From positions 8,782-28,967 of IMG/VR virus record IMGVR_UViG_3300029442_000017: DNA of 20,186 bases; one strand, 5' to 3'. Below the pieces are notes generated by a model that was not told where the DNA came from, did no database searches, and was given only the letters and a program-made list of their open reading frames with translations. Every line of letters starts with the position of its first letter. Position 1 is the stretch's first letter. Origin of the DNA: a virus. Shown in pieces: positions 14,669-20,186 of this stretch. A program made the position numbers and the translations under genes.

Positions 14669-15154
14669 TTACATTGCGGGTGGGGGCATACCTGGTGGCA
14701 TACCGCCAGGTGGGGGAGGCATACCACCGCCAGGTGGCATACCAGGAATTGGTGCATTAGCCATCGCTTTACCTTCAGGTGTTCCCCCGCCAGCTTGCGG
14801 TAGTGTTTGCAACATCTGAAGAATCTCTGACTGTTGAAGTTCATTTGTCTTGTTTTTACGTGCACCCAAGACTTTATTGATTGCACTTATTGCGCTTAGA
14901 GCTGCTTTACCTTCTTCGGTATCTGAGCCAAGTGCAGGTAAGGATTGCTCAAGTAAATCCTGAGCCATGCCTAAGTTAATTTTTGCTGCTTCTTTAGAAC
15001 CCATCTTAGGTTCTGGAGTAGTCATTGGCGAAGCCATTGGAGGAACTTCAGCATCAGACATATTTGCCCCAGGTGGGGGCGCATTAGGGACAGGAGCACC
15101 AGCGGACCTTGGTCCACCCATTAACTCCATTAACTTATCTGACGGAACACTCAT
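14669..15154 (-). CDS. Head-region protein with Gly/Met/Pro-rich tail (161 aa)
   Basis: The ATG at 15154 has a perfect AAGGAG five bases upstream. After a Pro/Ala-rich N-terminus, residues 50-115 form one or two helices (AAKINLGMAQDLLEQSLPAL and GKAALSAISAINKVLG). The last 30 residues are nearly all Gly, Met and Pro (PGMPPGGGMPPPPGGMPPGM), coded by a repetitive DNA tract. The gene opens the head block and follows a promoter-like pair and two stem-loops. The position between portal and scaffold suggests a head assembly or structural role. No family is assigned. Confidence 0.8.
   Translation of the reverse strand: MSVPSDKLMELMGGPRSAGAPVPNAPPPGANMSDAEVPPMASPMTTPEPKMGSKEAAKINLGMAQDLLEQSLPALGSDTEEGKAALSAISAINKVLGARKNKTNELQQSEILQMLQTLPQAGGGTPEGKAMANAPIPGMPPGGGMPPPPGGMPPGMPPPAM
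14685..14743 (-). repeat. In-frame GGTATGCC repeats coding Gly-Met-Pro
   Basis: Four copies of GGCATACC (plus strand), starting at 14685, 14697, 14718 and 14736, are spaced in multiples of three and code GMP units in the protein tail. Such a tract can change length by slippage. Confidence 0.8.
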
Positions 15155-15169
15155 ATTTTCTCCTTGCCC

Positions 15170-15193
15170 TAGTTTGTAACCACTTACAAACTA
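15170..15193 (-). repeat. Perfect 10-bp inverted repeat just before the head-gene start
   Basis: TAGTTTGTAA (15170-15179) and TTACAAACTA (15184-15193) are exact complements around a four-base centre (15180-15183). The site ends 16 bases before the ATG at 15154. It could be an operator or an RNA hairpin; no T-run follows on the minus strand. Confidence 0.85.
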
Positions 15194-15201
15194 TTTGTCA
15201 A
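15173..15201 (-). promoter_or_regulatory. Promoter-like TTGACA-17-TACAAA pair before head genes
   Basis: Minus strand TTGACA (15201-15196, exact sigma70 -35 consensus) is followed after exactly 17 bases by TACAAA (15178-15173, 4 of 6 consensus). Transcription would start near 15166, leaving about 12 bases before the ATG and keeping the ribosome site. The -10-like hexamer lies inside one arm of the inverted repeat, so regulation by a dimeric binder is possible. The weak -10 limits confidence. Confidence 0.35.
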
Positions 15202-15206
15202 TAGGG

Positions 15207-15234
15207 TGGGCAGTATTTTACGACATACTGCCCA
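15207..15234 (-). repeat. Perfect 10-bp stem-loop in the long intergenic interval
   Basis: TGGGCAGTAT (15207-15216) and ATACTGCCCA (15225-15234) pair exactly with an 8-base loop. The stem is strong, half G/C. No T-tract follows on the minus strand, so it is not a classical terminator. It may mark an mRNA processing or stability site between the packaging and head genes. Confidence 0.8.
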
Positions 15235-15251
15235 ATGTCGGTTCATTTCAA

Positions 15252-15263
15252 GGGGTTGCCCCC
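15252..15263 (-). other. Short GGGG-GCAA-CCCC stem-loop after the 11-codon ORF
   Basis: On the minus strand GGGG pairs with CCCC around a GCAA tetraloop, seven bases after the stop of the 11-codon ORF. It is short but GC-rich and closed by a GNRA-type loop, and is the first of three stem-loops in a row on the transcript. Confidence 0.45.
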
Positions 15264-15386
15264 AAGAAATTACTTACGCTTGTGTTTACGAGCTTTACGT
15301 GCCATGAGATTTCTCCTTTAGCAGCGGTCACCTACTTATGAGGGGAGGCAGCCACACCCTTTTTCTTTCTCAAGAAATTATCTACG
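15261..15386 (-). repeat. Duplicated 18-base tail shared by the two tiny basic ORFs
   Basis: The ends of both tiny ORFs and the bases after their stops match in 15 of 18 positions. The copies are 15261-15278 and 15369-15386 (plus strand CCCAAGAAATTACTTACG and CTCAAGAAATTATCTACG). On the minus strand both read CGTA, two bases, TAATTTCTTG. This suggests the ORFs arose by tandem duplication. Confidence 0.7.
15270..15305 (-). CDS. Tiny polybasic ORF (11 aa, MARKARKHKRK)
   Basis: The ATG at 15305 is preceded by AAAGGAG at the proper distance, one of the best ribosome sites in the window. The product MARKARKHKRK has eight Lys/Arg residues plus one His in 11. It lies in a stretch with no other gene. 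If made, it could bind nucleic acid or an acidic surface, or the ORF could act as a leader whose translation controls the downstream head genes. Too short to compare with families; translation is inferred from the ribosome site and from the similar neighbouring ORF. Confidence 0.5.
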   Translation of the reverse strand: MARKARKHKRK

Positions 15387-15422
15387 AGTCTTGCGACCTT
15401 TTTTACCGTATCTGTGCATCAT
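15378..15422 (-). CDS. Tiny polybasic ORF (14 aa, MMHRYGKKGRKTRR)
   Basis: Two adjacent ATGs (15422 and 15419) follow an AAGGGA site at good spacing. The product MMHRYGKKGRKTRR has eight Lys/Arg residues in 14. The stop and following bases match those of the 11-codon ORF downstream, so the pair look like duplicated cassettes. It lies 19 bases after the 56-residue basic protein. Function unknown: a DNA-condensing or packaging-associated micropeptide, or a regulatory leader, are both possible. Confidence 0.5.
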   Translation of the reverse strand: MMHRYGKKGRKTRR

Positions 15423-15441
15423 GATTGTTTCCCTTGGTTAA

Positions 15442-15612
15442 TTAACTTCTGGCGTAGTTACGCTGTGTTCTACCGCCAGATGAAACTTTAATCCCAGTAG
15501 TTCTTGATGTCAAGCCTGGACCTGAAGTTTGTTTGCGTAAAGTTTCTGTCGTCACCCGTGGCTGGTCTGCTTTGGGCGATGTTTGTGGTCCACCTACACT
15601 TTTTGTAGCCAT
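15442..15612 (-). CDS. Small basic Gly/Thr-rich protein after portal (56 aa)
   Basis: The ATG at 15612 overlaps the portal TAA by one base (TAATG), and the last portal codons contain a near-perfect AAGGAGG four bases upstream, so translation is strongly supported. The sequence begins MATKSVGGPQTSPKADQPRV and ends SSGGRTQRNYARS. It is basic, low in hydrophobic residues and probably unfolded alone. It heads a run of three small basic ORFs between the portal and head genes. Function is unknown; binding to DNA or to the portal/capsid interior would fit its charge. Confidence 0.75.
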   Translation of the reverse strand: MATKSVGGPQTSPKADQPRVTTETLRKQTSGPGLTSRTTGIKVSSGGRTQRNYARS

Positions 15613-17243
15613 TATCCCTCCTTCTTAGCGCCAGGGGCTTTGTGTTGTTTGTGTTCACCAGGAGGCTGCTGTGGCTGTGCAGCTTGCTTGGCCTCCATTT
15701 GTTTCAATCTTTCCAAGAGTTCTTCTTTCATTGGTGGCTCTATTAAATCAAGTAAAGATTTTTTGTCAATAGCCCCTGCCTTGAGTAAGTTGAACGCCAG
15801 TGTGCGGGTGTCTTCCGTAAATATCGGGCTGTTTGAATGTCCGTCCACTTTAACCGTAAATTCTTTGGTGAATTGCTCGGCAATGAAAGGTACACCGTGC
15901 GTATCTTTGAGGTGGGTATCATCATAAAGTTGCATACACTTTAGGTAAAGGGTTGCTAGTTTTTCCAATGAATCTTCAATTATTAGCGCTCGTTTTTTAA
16001 CTCTTGATGACCCCAGTCGAGCTAACTGGCTTGCGTGTCCTGCTGACCTAACTCCTGCTTCTCCTTTACCTTGGAGAACGTTGCCCACGCCAGATGCTTC
16101 TTCAAACATAGCGTCTATTTCACGCATCTCTGTAAACAAATCTGGAGGCATAGTTGGTGCTAATTTTTCTACTTTAGCGTTAGGCATATCTGTGGATAAC
16201 AATCCCCCTGCACGGTTGAGTGCAAAGTTTTTCTCATCCAGTATTCCTGTGAACCCAATCAAAGCGGTTGGAGGAGAAACTTGTTTTGACAATAAGTCAA
16301 GAATCTCCGTCATCCGTCTGTTGCGTAACTGTTGAAGGTATATGAGGCGCTGTACTTCAGAAGCGCCCCAATAGTAGTCGTACAGTGGGTTAGGGCAAAT
16401 CTGAATAAAGGGTAACTCACCCTTCATAAACATTTCTTCGCCTGAACGCTCATAGATAATGATGTCTGGGTCTGCTTTGGTGACAACTCTATAATCCGCT
16501 GCCTCGTCATCCCAAATCCACAACTCGGTCATCTCTACCGTATCTTCTGAGACTTCTGCTTTGTATCTATTGCCACCAGCCAAATCCAAGTTAACGTTAC
16601 CGTAGATAGTGGGGTTAGACTGAGAAATAATAATGCGTTCAAGTCCGTTGGCAATTTCTGTCCTCTCGTGGGGCATGGAGTTCATGCGATGAATAATCTT
16701 GTCCCTGTTTGGATGGCTGTACAGCCTAGTGTATAACTCAGACTTGGTAATGTAATATTTTTGAATCAGGGCTTCTTGCCTGTCAGTGTACGTAATGTCC
16801 TCACGCAACACACCTACACAACCAGGCTCTACCATGTACGGGTGGATTCCGTTGTTCATAATGAGCTTGACGTAAGTTGTTCCGTAAACAAGCGCCCAAG
16901 TAGTAGCTGTAGAAAAAACTTGGTCAGCGTTGCTATTTAACCACTCATTGTTGAGTGATTTTGTCAACGTTGGGATTTTTCTGTGTTCATTATCGTGAAC
17001 AGACGCCCCCAAGTTAATGGAAAAACGGGTGGTCTCAGCCGAGTACAGGAAAGAAGTTACCTGGTCTAAGTGAGGAAATATTTTGTTGTAGAGTGCAGGA
17101 GCCTCGTCAGGCCCGTTACCAAAGAGATACCAGTTTCTCAGGGAGGCGTAATCTACCTTCCTAGAGTTTAAAGACACTTCACATTTGTAAATGATGTCCC
17201 TAAAGAACTCATCTCTGTCTAGCATCCCCTTTGGTATTTTCAT
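15612..17243 (-). CDS. Portal protein (543 aa)
   Basis: The portal is the dodecameric ring through which the terminase pumps DNA into the head. The ATG at 17243 has GGAG upstream and lies two bases past the preceding stop. Length and order (terminase, two small genes, portal, scaffold, capsid) are as expected. The segment at residues 279-310 (PFIQICPNPLYDYYWGASEV then QRLIYLQQLRNRR) is the usual portal core, in which a Pro/Tyr/Gly loop leads into a Gln/Asn/Arg helix. Residues 381-435 (EEASGVGNVLQGKGEAGVRS then a long helix) match the stem/crown region. Residues 510-543 are Gln/Pro/Lys rich and probably flexible. No protease domain or fusion is seen. Confidence 0.88.
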   Translation of the reverse strand: MKIPKGMLDRDEFFRDIIYKCEVSLNSRKVDYASLRNWYLFGNGPDEAPALYNKIFPHLDQVTSFLYSAETTRFSINLGASVHDNEHRKIPTLTKSLNNEWLNSNADQVFSTATTWALVYGTTYVKLIMNNGIHPYMVEPGCVGVLREDITYTDRQEALIQKYYITKSELYTRLYSHPNRDKIIHRMNSMPHERTEIANGLERIIISQSNPTIYGNVNLDLAGGNRYKAEVSEDTVEMTELWIWDDEAADYRVVTKADPDIIIYERSGEEMFMKGELPFIQICPNPLYDYYWGASEVQRLIYLQQLRNRRMTEILDLLSKQVSPPTALIGFTGILDEKNFALNRAGGLLSTDMPNAKVEKLAPTMPPDLFTEMREIDAMFEEASGVGNVLQGKGEAGVRSAGHASQLARLGSSRVKKRALIIEDSLEKLATLYLKCMQLYDDTHLKDTHGVPFIAEQFTKEFTVKVDGHSNSPIFTEDTRTLAFNLLKAGAIDKKSLLDLIEPPMKEELLERLKQMEAKQAAQPQQPPGEHKQHKAPGAKKEG

Positions 17244-17245
17244 TT

Positions 17246-17770
17246 CTACTCCGCACTGGTGTTAATCTTTAAACCCTCATGGTCAACCTGAGTCCCTGCG
17301 CCTGGTTTGGGTGGCACAAATTGTCCTACACTTTTTGGTAAAACGCTAACAGACTCGTCAGCTACGGGCTTAAATTGCCCTCCCATGACGGATTTGAGGT
17401 TGATATTACCACCATTACCCCACATTGCGCCAGATAATCGTTGCTGAACCAGTTGTTCCTCTTGCATTTTCTGATTATGAGCCATAGCCTCACCAGCTTG
17501 TTCAAATTCTTTGTTAGATAGCTTATTTTTGCGTTTTAGATAGCCTTCTTGGTGTTCACCCGCTTTTGTAGACTTAATATCGGTCATATCAAACTCCAAA
17601 GCCAGTTGTTTTAAGTTTCTGTCATTAGATTTGGTCTTTTCGGACTTCATCCCCACTGGTTTTAAGAAAATTACCGATAATTCGCCTTTACAGAACTTCA
17701 TGGGGCATTTTGCCTCCCAAGATTCAAATACACCATGCTCTGTGCACATATAGTCTTTTAAGACACTCAT
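17246..17770 (-). CDS. Small putative zinc-knuckle protein (174 aa)
   Basis: The ATG at 17770 is preceded by AGGGGG at good spacing. The first 30 residues hold a Cys/His cluster, Cys9, His12, Cys22 and Cys27 (YMCTEHGVFESW then KCPMKFCKGE), arranged like a small zinc-binding knuckle. The remainder has no more Cys and is Lys/Glu/Gln-rich helix (about 60-115) followed by a flexible Pro/Gly/Val tail. It lies between the HTH-like gene and portal. A role in DNA recognition or in linking packaging components is plausible but unproven. Zinc binding itself is an inference from spacing of the four residues. Confidence 0.78.
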   Translation of the reverse strand: MSVLKDYMCTEHGVFESWEAKCPMKFCKGELSVIFLKPVGMKSEKTKSNDRNLKQLALEFDMTDIKSTKAGEHQEGYLKRKNKLSNKEFEQAGEAMAHNQKMQEEQLVQQRLSGAMWGNGGNINLKSVMGGQFKPVADESVSVLPKSVGQFVPPKPGAGTQVDHEGLKINTSAE

Positions 17771-17785
17771 ATTTACCCCCTCTAG

Positions 17786-18172
17786 TTAAGTTTTCAACAG
17801 AATATTGTCAAAATTGCTGTAATCATGCCTATTTAAAGGCTTGCTTTGAACTTTAAACCCCCCGTTAGTAAAGACTAACTTGTTCATTGGTATGACTGGG
17901 GGCGCTGGTTCTTTCCTGTAATCAGGATAAGTCTCGTTGGTATGCTTCTTCATAACCCGTATCTTGCCCTCTTTCCAGTGTAAGTAAGCTCTGTTAAGTC
18001 CACGTTGAGTTGATTCGGTCATGGGTAGTTTGTCTTCTTTTATGATGTACACAAACAAACGTTCAGAGATACCCGCTATTTCGCAAAAATTCTTAATAGA
18101 AATACCTCTATCCTTGTCTGCTAAGAATAGTTTTAGTTCTTTTTTAAGCGTTCTCTTATCTAGAGGTTGCAT
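17786..18172 (-). CDS. Small helix-turn-helix-like protein in the packaging block (128 aa)
   Basis: The frame is open to a TTG at 18193, but the ATG at 18172 is preferred because GGGGGTAAAG precedes it directly; the gene still overlaps the terminase end by 17 bases. After a basic start (MQPLDKRTLKKELKLFLADK), residues 23-66 read as a helix-turn-helix (GISIKNFCEIAGISERLFVY) followed by a charged helix. The C-terminal half is Pro/Lys/Asn rich, with no further domain. Small HTH proteins next to the large terminase can be small terminase subunits or regulators. Placement after, rather than before, the large subunit makes either possible. Confidence 0.75.
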   Translation of the reverse strand: MQPLDKRTLKKELKLFLADKDRGISIKNFCEIAGISERLFVYIIKEDKLPMTESTQRGLNRAYLHWKEGKIRVMKKHTNETYPDYRKEPAPPVIPMNKLVFTNGGFKVQSKPLNRHDYSNFDNILLKT

Positions 18173-19931
18173 CTTTACCCCCGTATACGCCAATCATTTT
18201 GAGGTAGTTACTTACATTCTTGCCAACAGCCAGTTGTTCAGGGGTGTACTCGTCTTGTTTTAAAGACATTTCTTTTGACAAACGCATACCAATTAACCTT
18301 GGCTGAACTTGCTCGGCCCAAGCAATAGTTGCTAGGGCTGTTGCAATAACTCTATCGTCTTTGCCACGACCAGGTGCGCCTATGAATCCGTCTTCACGAA
18401 CAATACCCTTCATTTCTTCTAAGGTATCCATACTAAAGATGCCCATCATTCCACGCTCAAAATAATCTTTCATGTAAGAAAGCATACGTTCTTTAGATGA
18501 TGAGGTGGTATAGAAGCCTATGGAGTTGGACAGACCGCCCATCGCATCGTTTCTACGCCAGATGTAATTTTGCATACTGCCAAGTACGTCCATCATGTCC
18601 TTAGCCATAGGACCTTGAATAGCCGCTGCTAGGCGTTTTAGATTTCGTAGTTCATTGATGACGGCTTGTCCTGGTCCGTTGACTTCGAGGTTAAGAGTCG
18701 AGTTTTTGTATGCTCCAGCAAGGTGAGCAATGACCCAAGCGAACTGGTAAGTGTTAAGCTCCGATGTGGCGAACTCAGCAACTTGGTCAAGTCCGTCTGC
18801 ATAGACTCTAAAGACTTGTATGCAAAATCTGTCAGCCCAGTCTGAGCTGCCGTAAGCTGGGTCCGCCCCGATAACGTAGTAGGCGGTATCAATGGGTTGT
18901 TGCCATACCCGAAGCGTTGCCAAACGGTCTGAGGACGGTAGGCACTCTGTGTCTTGAAAGAGTTGTCCAAAGGCGTATCTGTAACATTCGTAGTCGAGGG
19001 ATTTTGCGTATTTGGCTGCATCTGTACACCTGCTGTTAGAAAAGAAACTTGTTCCTGTCATTACAAAAGCATAGTCTTCTGTGGGTGGGAACTCCTGGTA
19101 CATGAGGGTTTCGTCTTTAATACCCTCTGCCATTTTCCACCGCCACCACGCCATTTGACGGGAGTTTATCTCAACCCCGTACAGTTTTTTAATCTCTTTC
19201 ACCCATTCTTTCTCATCAGGCTTGAGCTTGCCGTCCCAGTAAACTTTGTATTCTTTAGAGTCTGGTCCAACAGAATAATACTCGTTACGCCACCATCCGC
19301 AAAAGATTGCTCTCTGTGTTCTGGCTCTCTTAGCCGTCTTGTACATATCATGGAACATATTGAACCCTTGTGCAGTAGATTCAAAGATGTACAGACGTTG
19401 TGGGTTTTTTTCCGCAAGAGAAGCAATCAGGGAAGCTAGACCTTCGTCATTGCCCCAAGACGCTGTTTCAGTTGCGTGTAGGTATGTAATAGCTTTTCCT
19501 TGACCCAAGCGAGATTTGTTACCAGCGATTTGATAAAAGATTCTTGACCTGTTTTTGAGGACCATTTGATTGCGGTTGTGAGCAACCAAAGGAATCTTGT
19601 ACTCCTTGGGTAAACCGTCAATATACATTCCCAAAGTTGACCTGAACATATCTCGGTTTTCTTCAGTATCGGAGACAAGAGTACCTTGCCACCCAGGATG
19701 AGTAAATTGCCAATACAAATCAAGGGCAAGGCTAACAGTAGTAATACCCAACTGCCGACCTTTAAGAATAACGAAAAAATGAACGTCATCTTTTAACCCC
19801 TTATCTATTTCTTCCATGACATAGGTTTGGGTCCCCAGTAACTTACCCATCTTTTTGAGACCTTCTTCCTTGGTCTCAATTTTTAGCTCGGCACAGAACT
19901 TGTAAAACTTTTGTAAATCAAAATCCATCAT
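18156..19931 (-). CDS. terL: Terminase large subunit (591 aa)
   Basis: This is the ATPase-nuclease motor that packages DNA through the portal. The ATP-binding loop is at residues 57-65 (KGRQLGITT), a Walker A variant. Walker B with the catalytic acid is at 148-156 (ITYLHATET, Glu155), and ESTAQGF (184-190) fits the coupling motif. The RNase H-like nuclease follows: VIGADPAYG (Asp357), LNLEVNGPG (Glu416) and GKDDRVIATAL (Asp525/526), all three acidic sites present. Length is normal for the family. The start is an ATGATG pair: the first ATG forms an ATGA overlap with the preceding gene, but GGGAGG is better spaced for the second at 19928. The stop overlaps the HTH-like gene. Confidence 0.95.
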   Translation of the reverse strand: MMDFDLQKFYKFCAELKIETKEEGLKKMGKLLGTQTYVMEEIDKGLKDDVHFFVILKGRQLGITTVSLALDLYWQFTHPGWQGTLVSDTEENRDMFRSTLGMYIDGLPKEYKIPLVAHNRNQMVLKNRSRIFYQIAGNKSRLGQGKAITYLHATETASWGNDEGLASLIASLAEKNPQRLYIFESTAQGFNMFHDMYKTAKRARTQRAIFCGWWRNEYYSVGPDSKEYKVYWDGKLKPDEKEWVKEIKKLYGVEINSRQMAWWRWKMAEGIKDETLMYQEFPPTEDYAFVMTGTSFFSNSRCTDAAKYAKSLDYECYRYAFGQLFQDTECLPSSDRLATLRVWQQPIDTAYYVIGADPAYGSSDWADRFCIQVFRVYADGLDQVAEFATSELNTYQFAWVIAHLAGAYKNSTLNLEVNGPGQAVINELRNLKRLAAAIQGPMAKDMMDVLGSMQNYIWRRNDAMGGLSNSIGFYTTSSSKERMLSYMKDYFERGMMGIFSMDTLEEMKGIVREDGFIGAPGRGKDDRVIATALATIAWAEQVQPRLIGMRLSKEMSLKQDEYTPEQLAVGKNVSNYLKMIGVYGGKDATSR

Positions 19932-20186
19932 GCCTCCCAGGGCATCGTCTCACCATACTTCTCAGTCATGTGTTTGTGACCAGCGTCAAAGAACTCTTTT
20001 GTAACGCTACCAGGGTTACCCCCTAATCTGAAATTAAAAGAATGTTTCTTGGTTGTCCCGTATTTAGGAAACATCTGTTTGGCAACACGGTAGAACTCTC
20101 TGTCAGAACCAAAGCCAGGCATACCAAGGATGGCTGATATTCCCTTTAGTTTTTCTGTTCTCATGCCCCACATACACCAGTCCACA
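19928..20186 (-). CDS. Partial unknown gene upstream of terminase (C-terminal 85 residues)
   Basis: The frame is open to the window edge, and the first visible GTG/ATG codons cannot be judged as starts because the upstream sequence is missing, so this is treated as the end of a longer gene. The visible part (GISAILGMPGFGSDREFYRV, then MFPKYGTTKKHSFNFRLGGN) is basic and aromatic, with an acidic Trp/Pro end (GETMPWEA). Its TGA overlaps the first ATG of the terminase (ATGA). No family is recognised. Position before the large terminase would suit a small packaging protein, but nothing in the sequence proves it. Confidence 0.7.
   Translation of the reverse strand, partial: VDWCMWGMRTEKLKGISAILGMPGFGSDREFYRVAKQMFPKYGTTKKHSFNFRLGGNPGSVTKEFFDAGHKHMTEKYGETMPWEA

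Noticed and set aside
14659-14886. 75-codon minus-strand ORF inside the 161-residue head gene
   Set aside because: It is out of frame with the well-supported gene, lacks a ribosome site of its own, and its sequence reflects the repetitive Gly/Met/Pro DNA.
15207-15234. Rho-independent terminator after the packaging genes
   Set aside because: The stem is strong, but the minus strand continues ACCCTATTG with no T-run, so a classical terminator is not supported.
18638-19021. 127-codon minus-strand ORF within the terminase gene
   Set aside because: It lies wholly inside the nuclease domain coding region in another frame; the terminase frame has all catalytic motifs, so this is a shadow.
18954-19439. 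161-codon plus-strand ORF opposite the terminase
   Set aside because: Antisense to conserved terminase motifs, no ribosome site, Cys/Phe/His-rich composition typical of a reversed coding strand.

Overview
The window is a single, continuous stretch of a tailed double-stranded DNA phage genome: the structural and DNA-packaging module. Every gene supported here lies on the minus strand, so transcription and gene order run from position 20186 down to 1. There is no tail tape measure, sheath, tail tube or baseplate. There is an adaptor-like protein, a nozzle-like tail protein, short fibre genes and a block of large alpha-helical or low-complexity proteins resembling internal (ejection) virion proteins, so a short-tailed (podovirus-like) virion is the best reading. 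The DNA is moderately AT-leaning and Shine-Dalgarno sites are mostly classical (AGGAG/GGGGG), so the host is a bacterium, but nothing here identifies it. Similar gene sets are common in environmental, often aquatic, phage contigs. No integrase, repressor, tRNA, IS or CRISPR was seen.

Layout in transcription order. (1) Packaging: end of an unknown gene (20186-19928), large terminase (19931-18156), small HTH-like protein (18172-17786), small Cys/His zinc-knuckle-like protein (17770-17246), portal (17243-15612), 56-aa basic protein (15612-15442). (2) An unusual 290-base interval (15441-15155) with two tiny, apparently duplicated, very basic ORFs of 14 and 11 codons, three stem-loops and a promoter-like pair. 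(3) Head: 161-aa protein with a Gly/Met/Pro tail, 60-aa protein, scaffold-like coiled-coil protein, major capsid protein, two small beta-rich proteins that could be decoration proteins, and a 113-aa conserved-type protein. (4) Tail: adaptor with an inserted module, nozzle-like protein with a four-repeat insertion, fibre with an S74 self-cleaving chaperone, 59-aa two-helix membrane protein (holin candidate), 47-aa and 111-aa proteins, fibre-like protein with an internal duplication, 74-aa one-helix membrane protein. (5) Putative internal/ejected proteins: 113-aa, 126-aa, 343-aa, 359-aa and 470-aa proteins, and a gene of at least 521 codons that runs off the left edge.

Genes are packed very tightly. 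Many neighbours share ATGA, TAATG or TTGA stop/start overlaps, implying translational coupling within one long late operon. The portal, terminase, capsid and scaffold would build and fill the head. The adaptor, nozzle and fibres close it and recognise the host. The left-hand proteins are probably packaged and delivered with the DNA. Small membrane proteins may act in lysis, although no endolysin is visible in the window.
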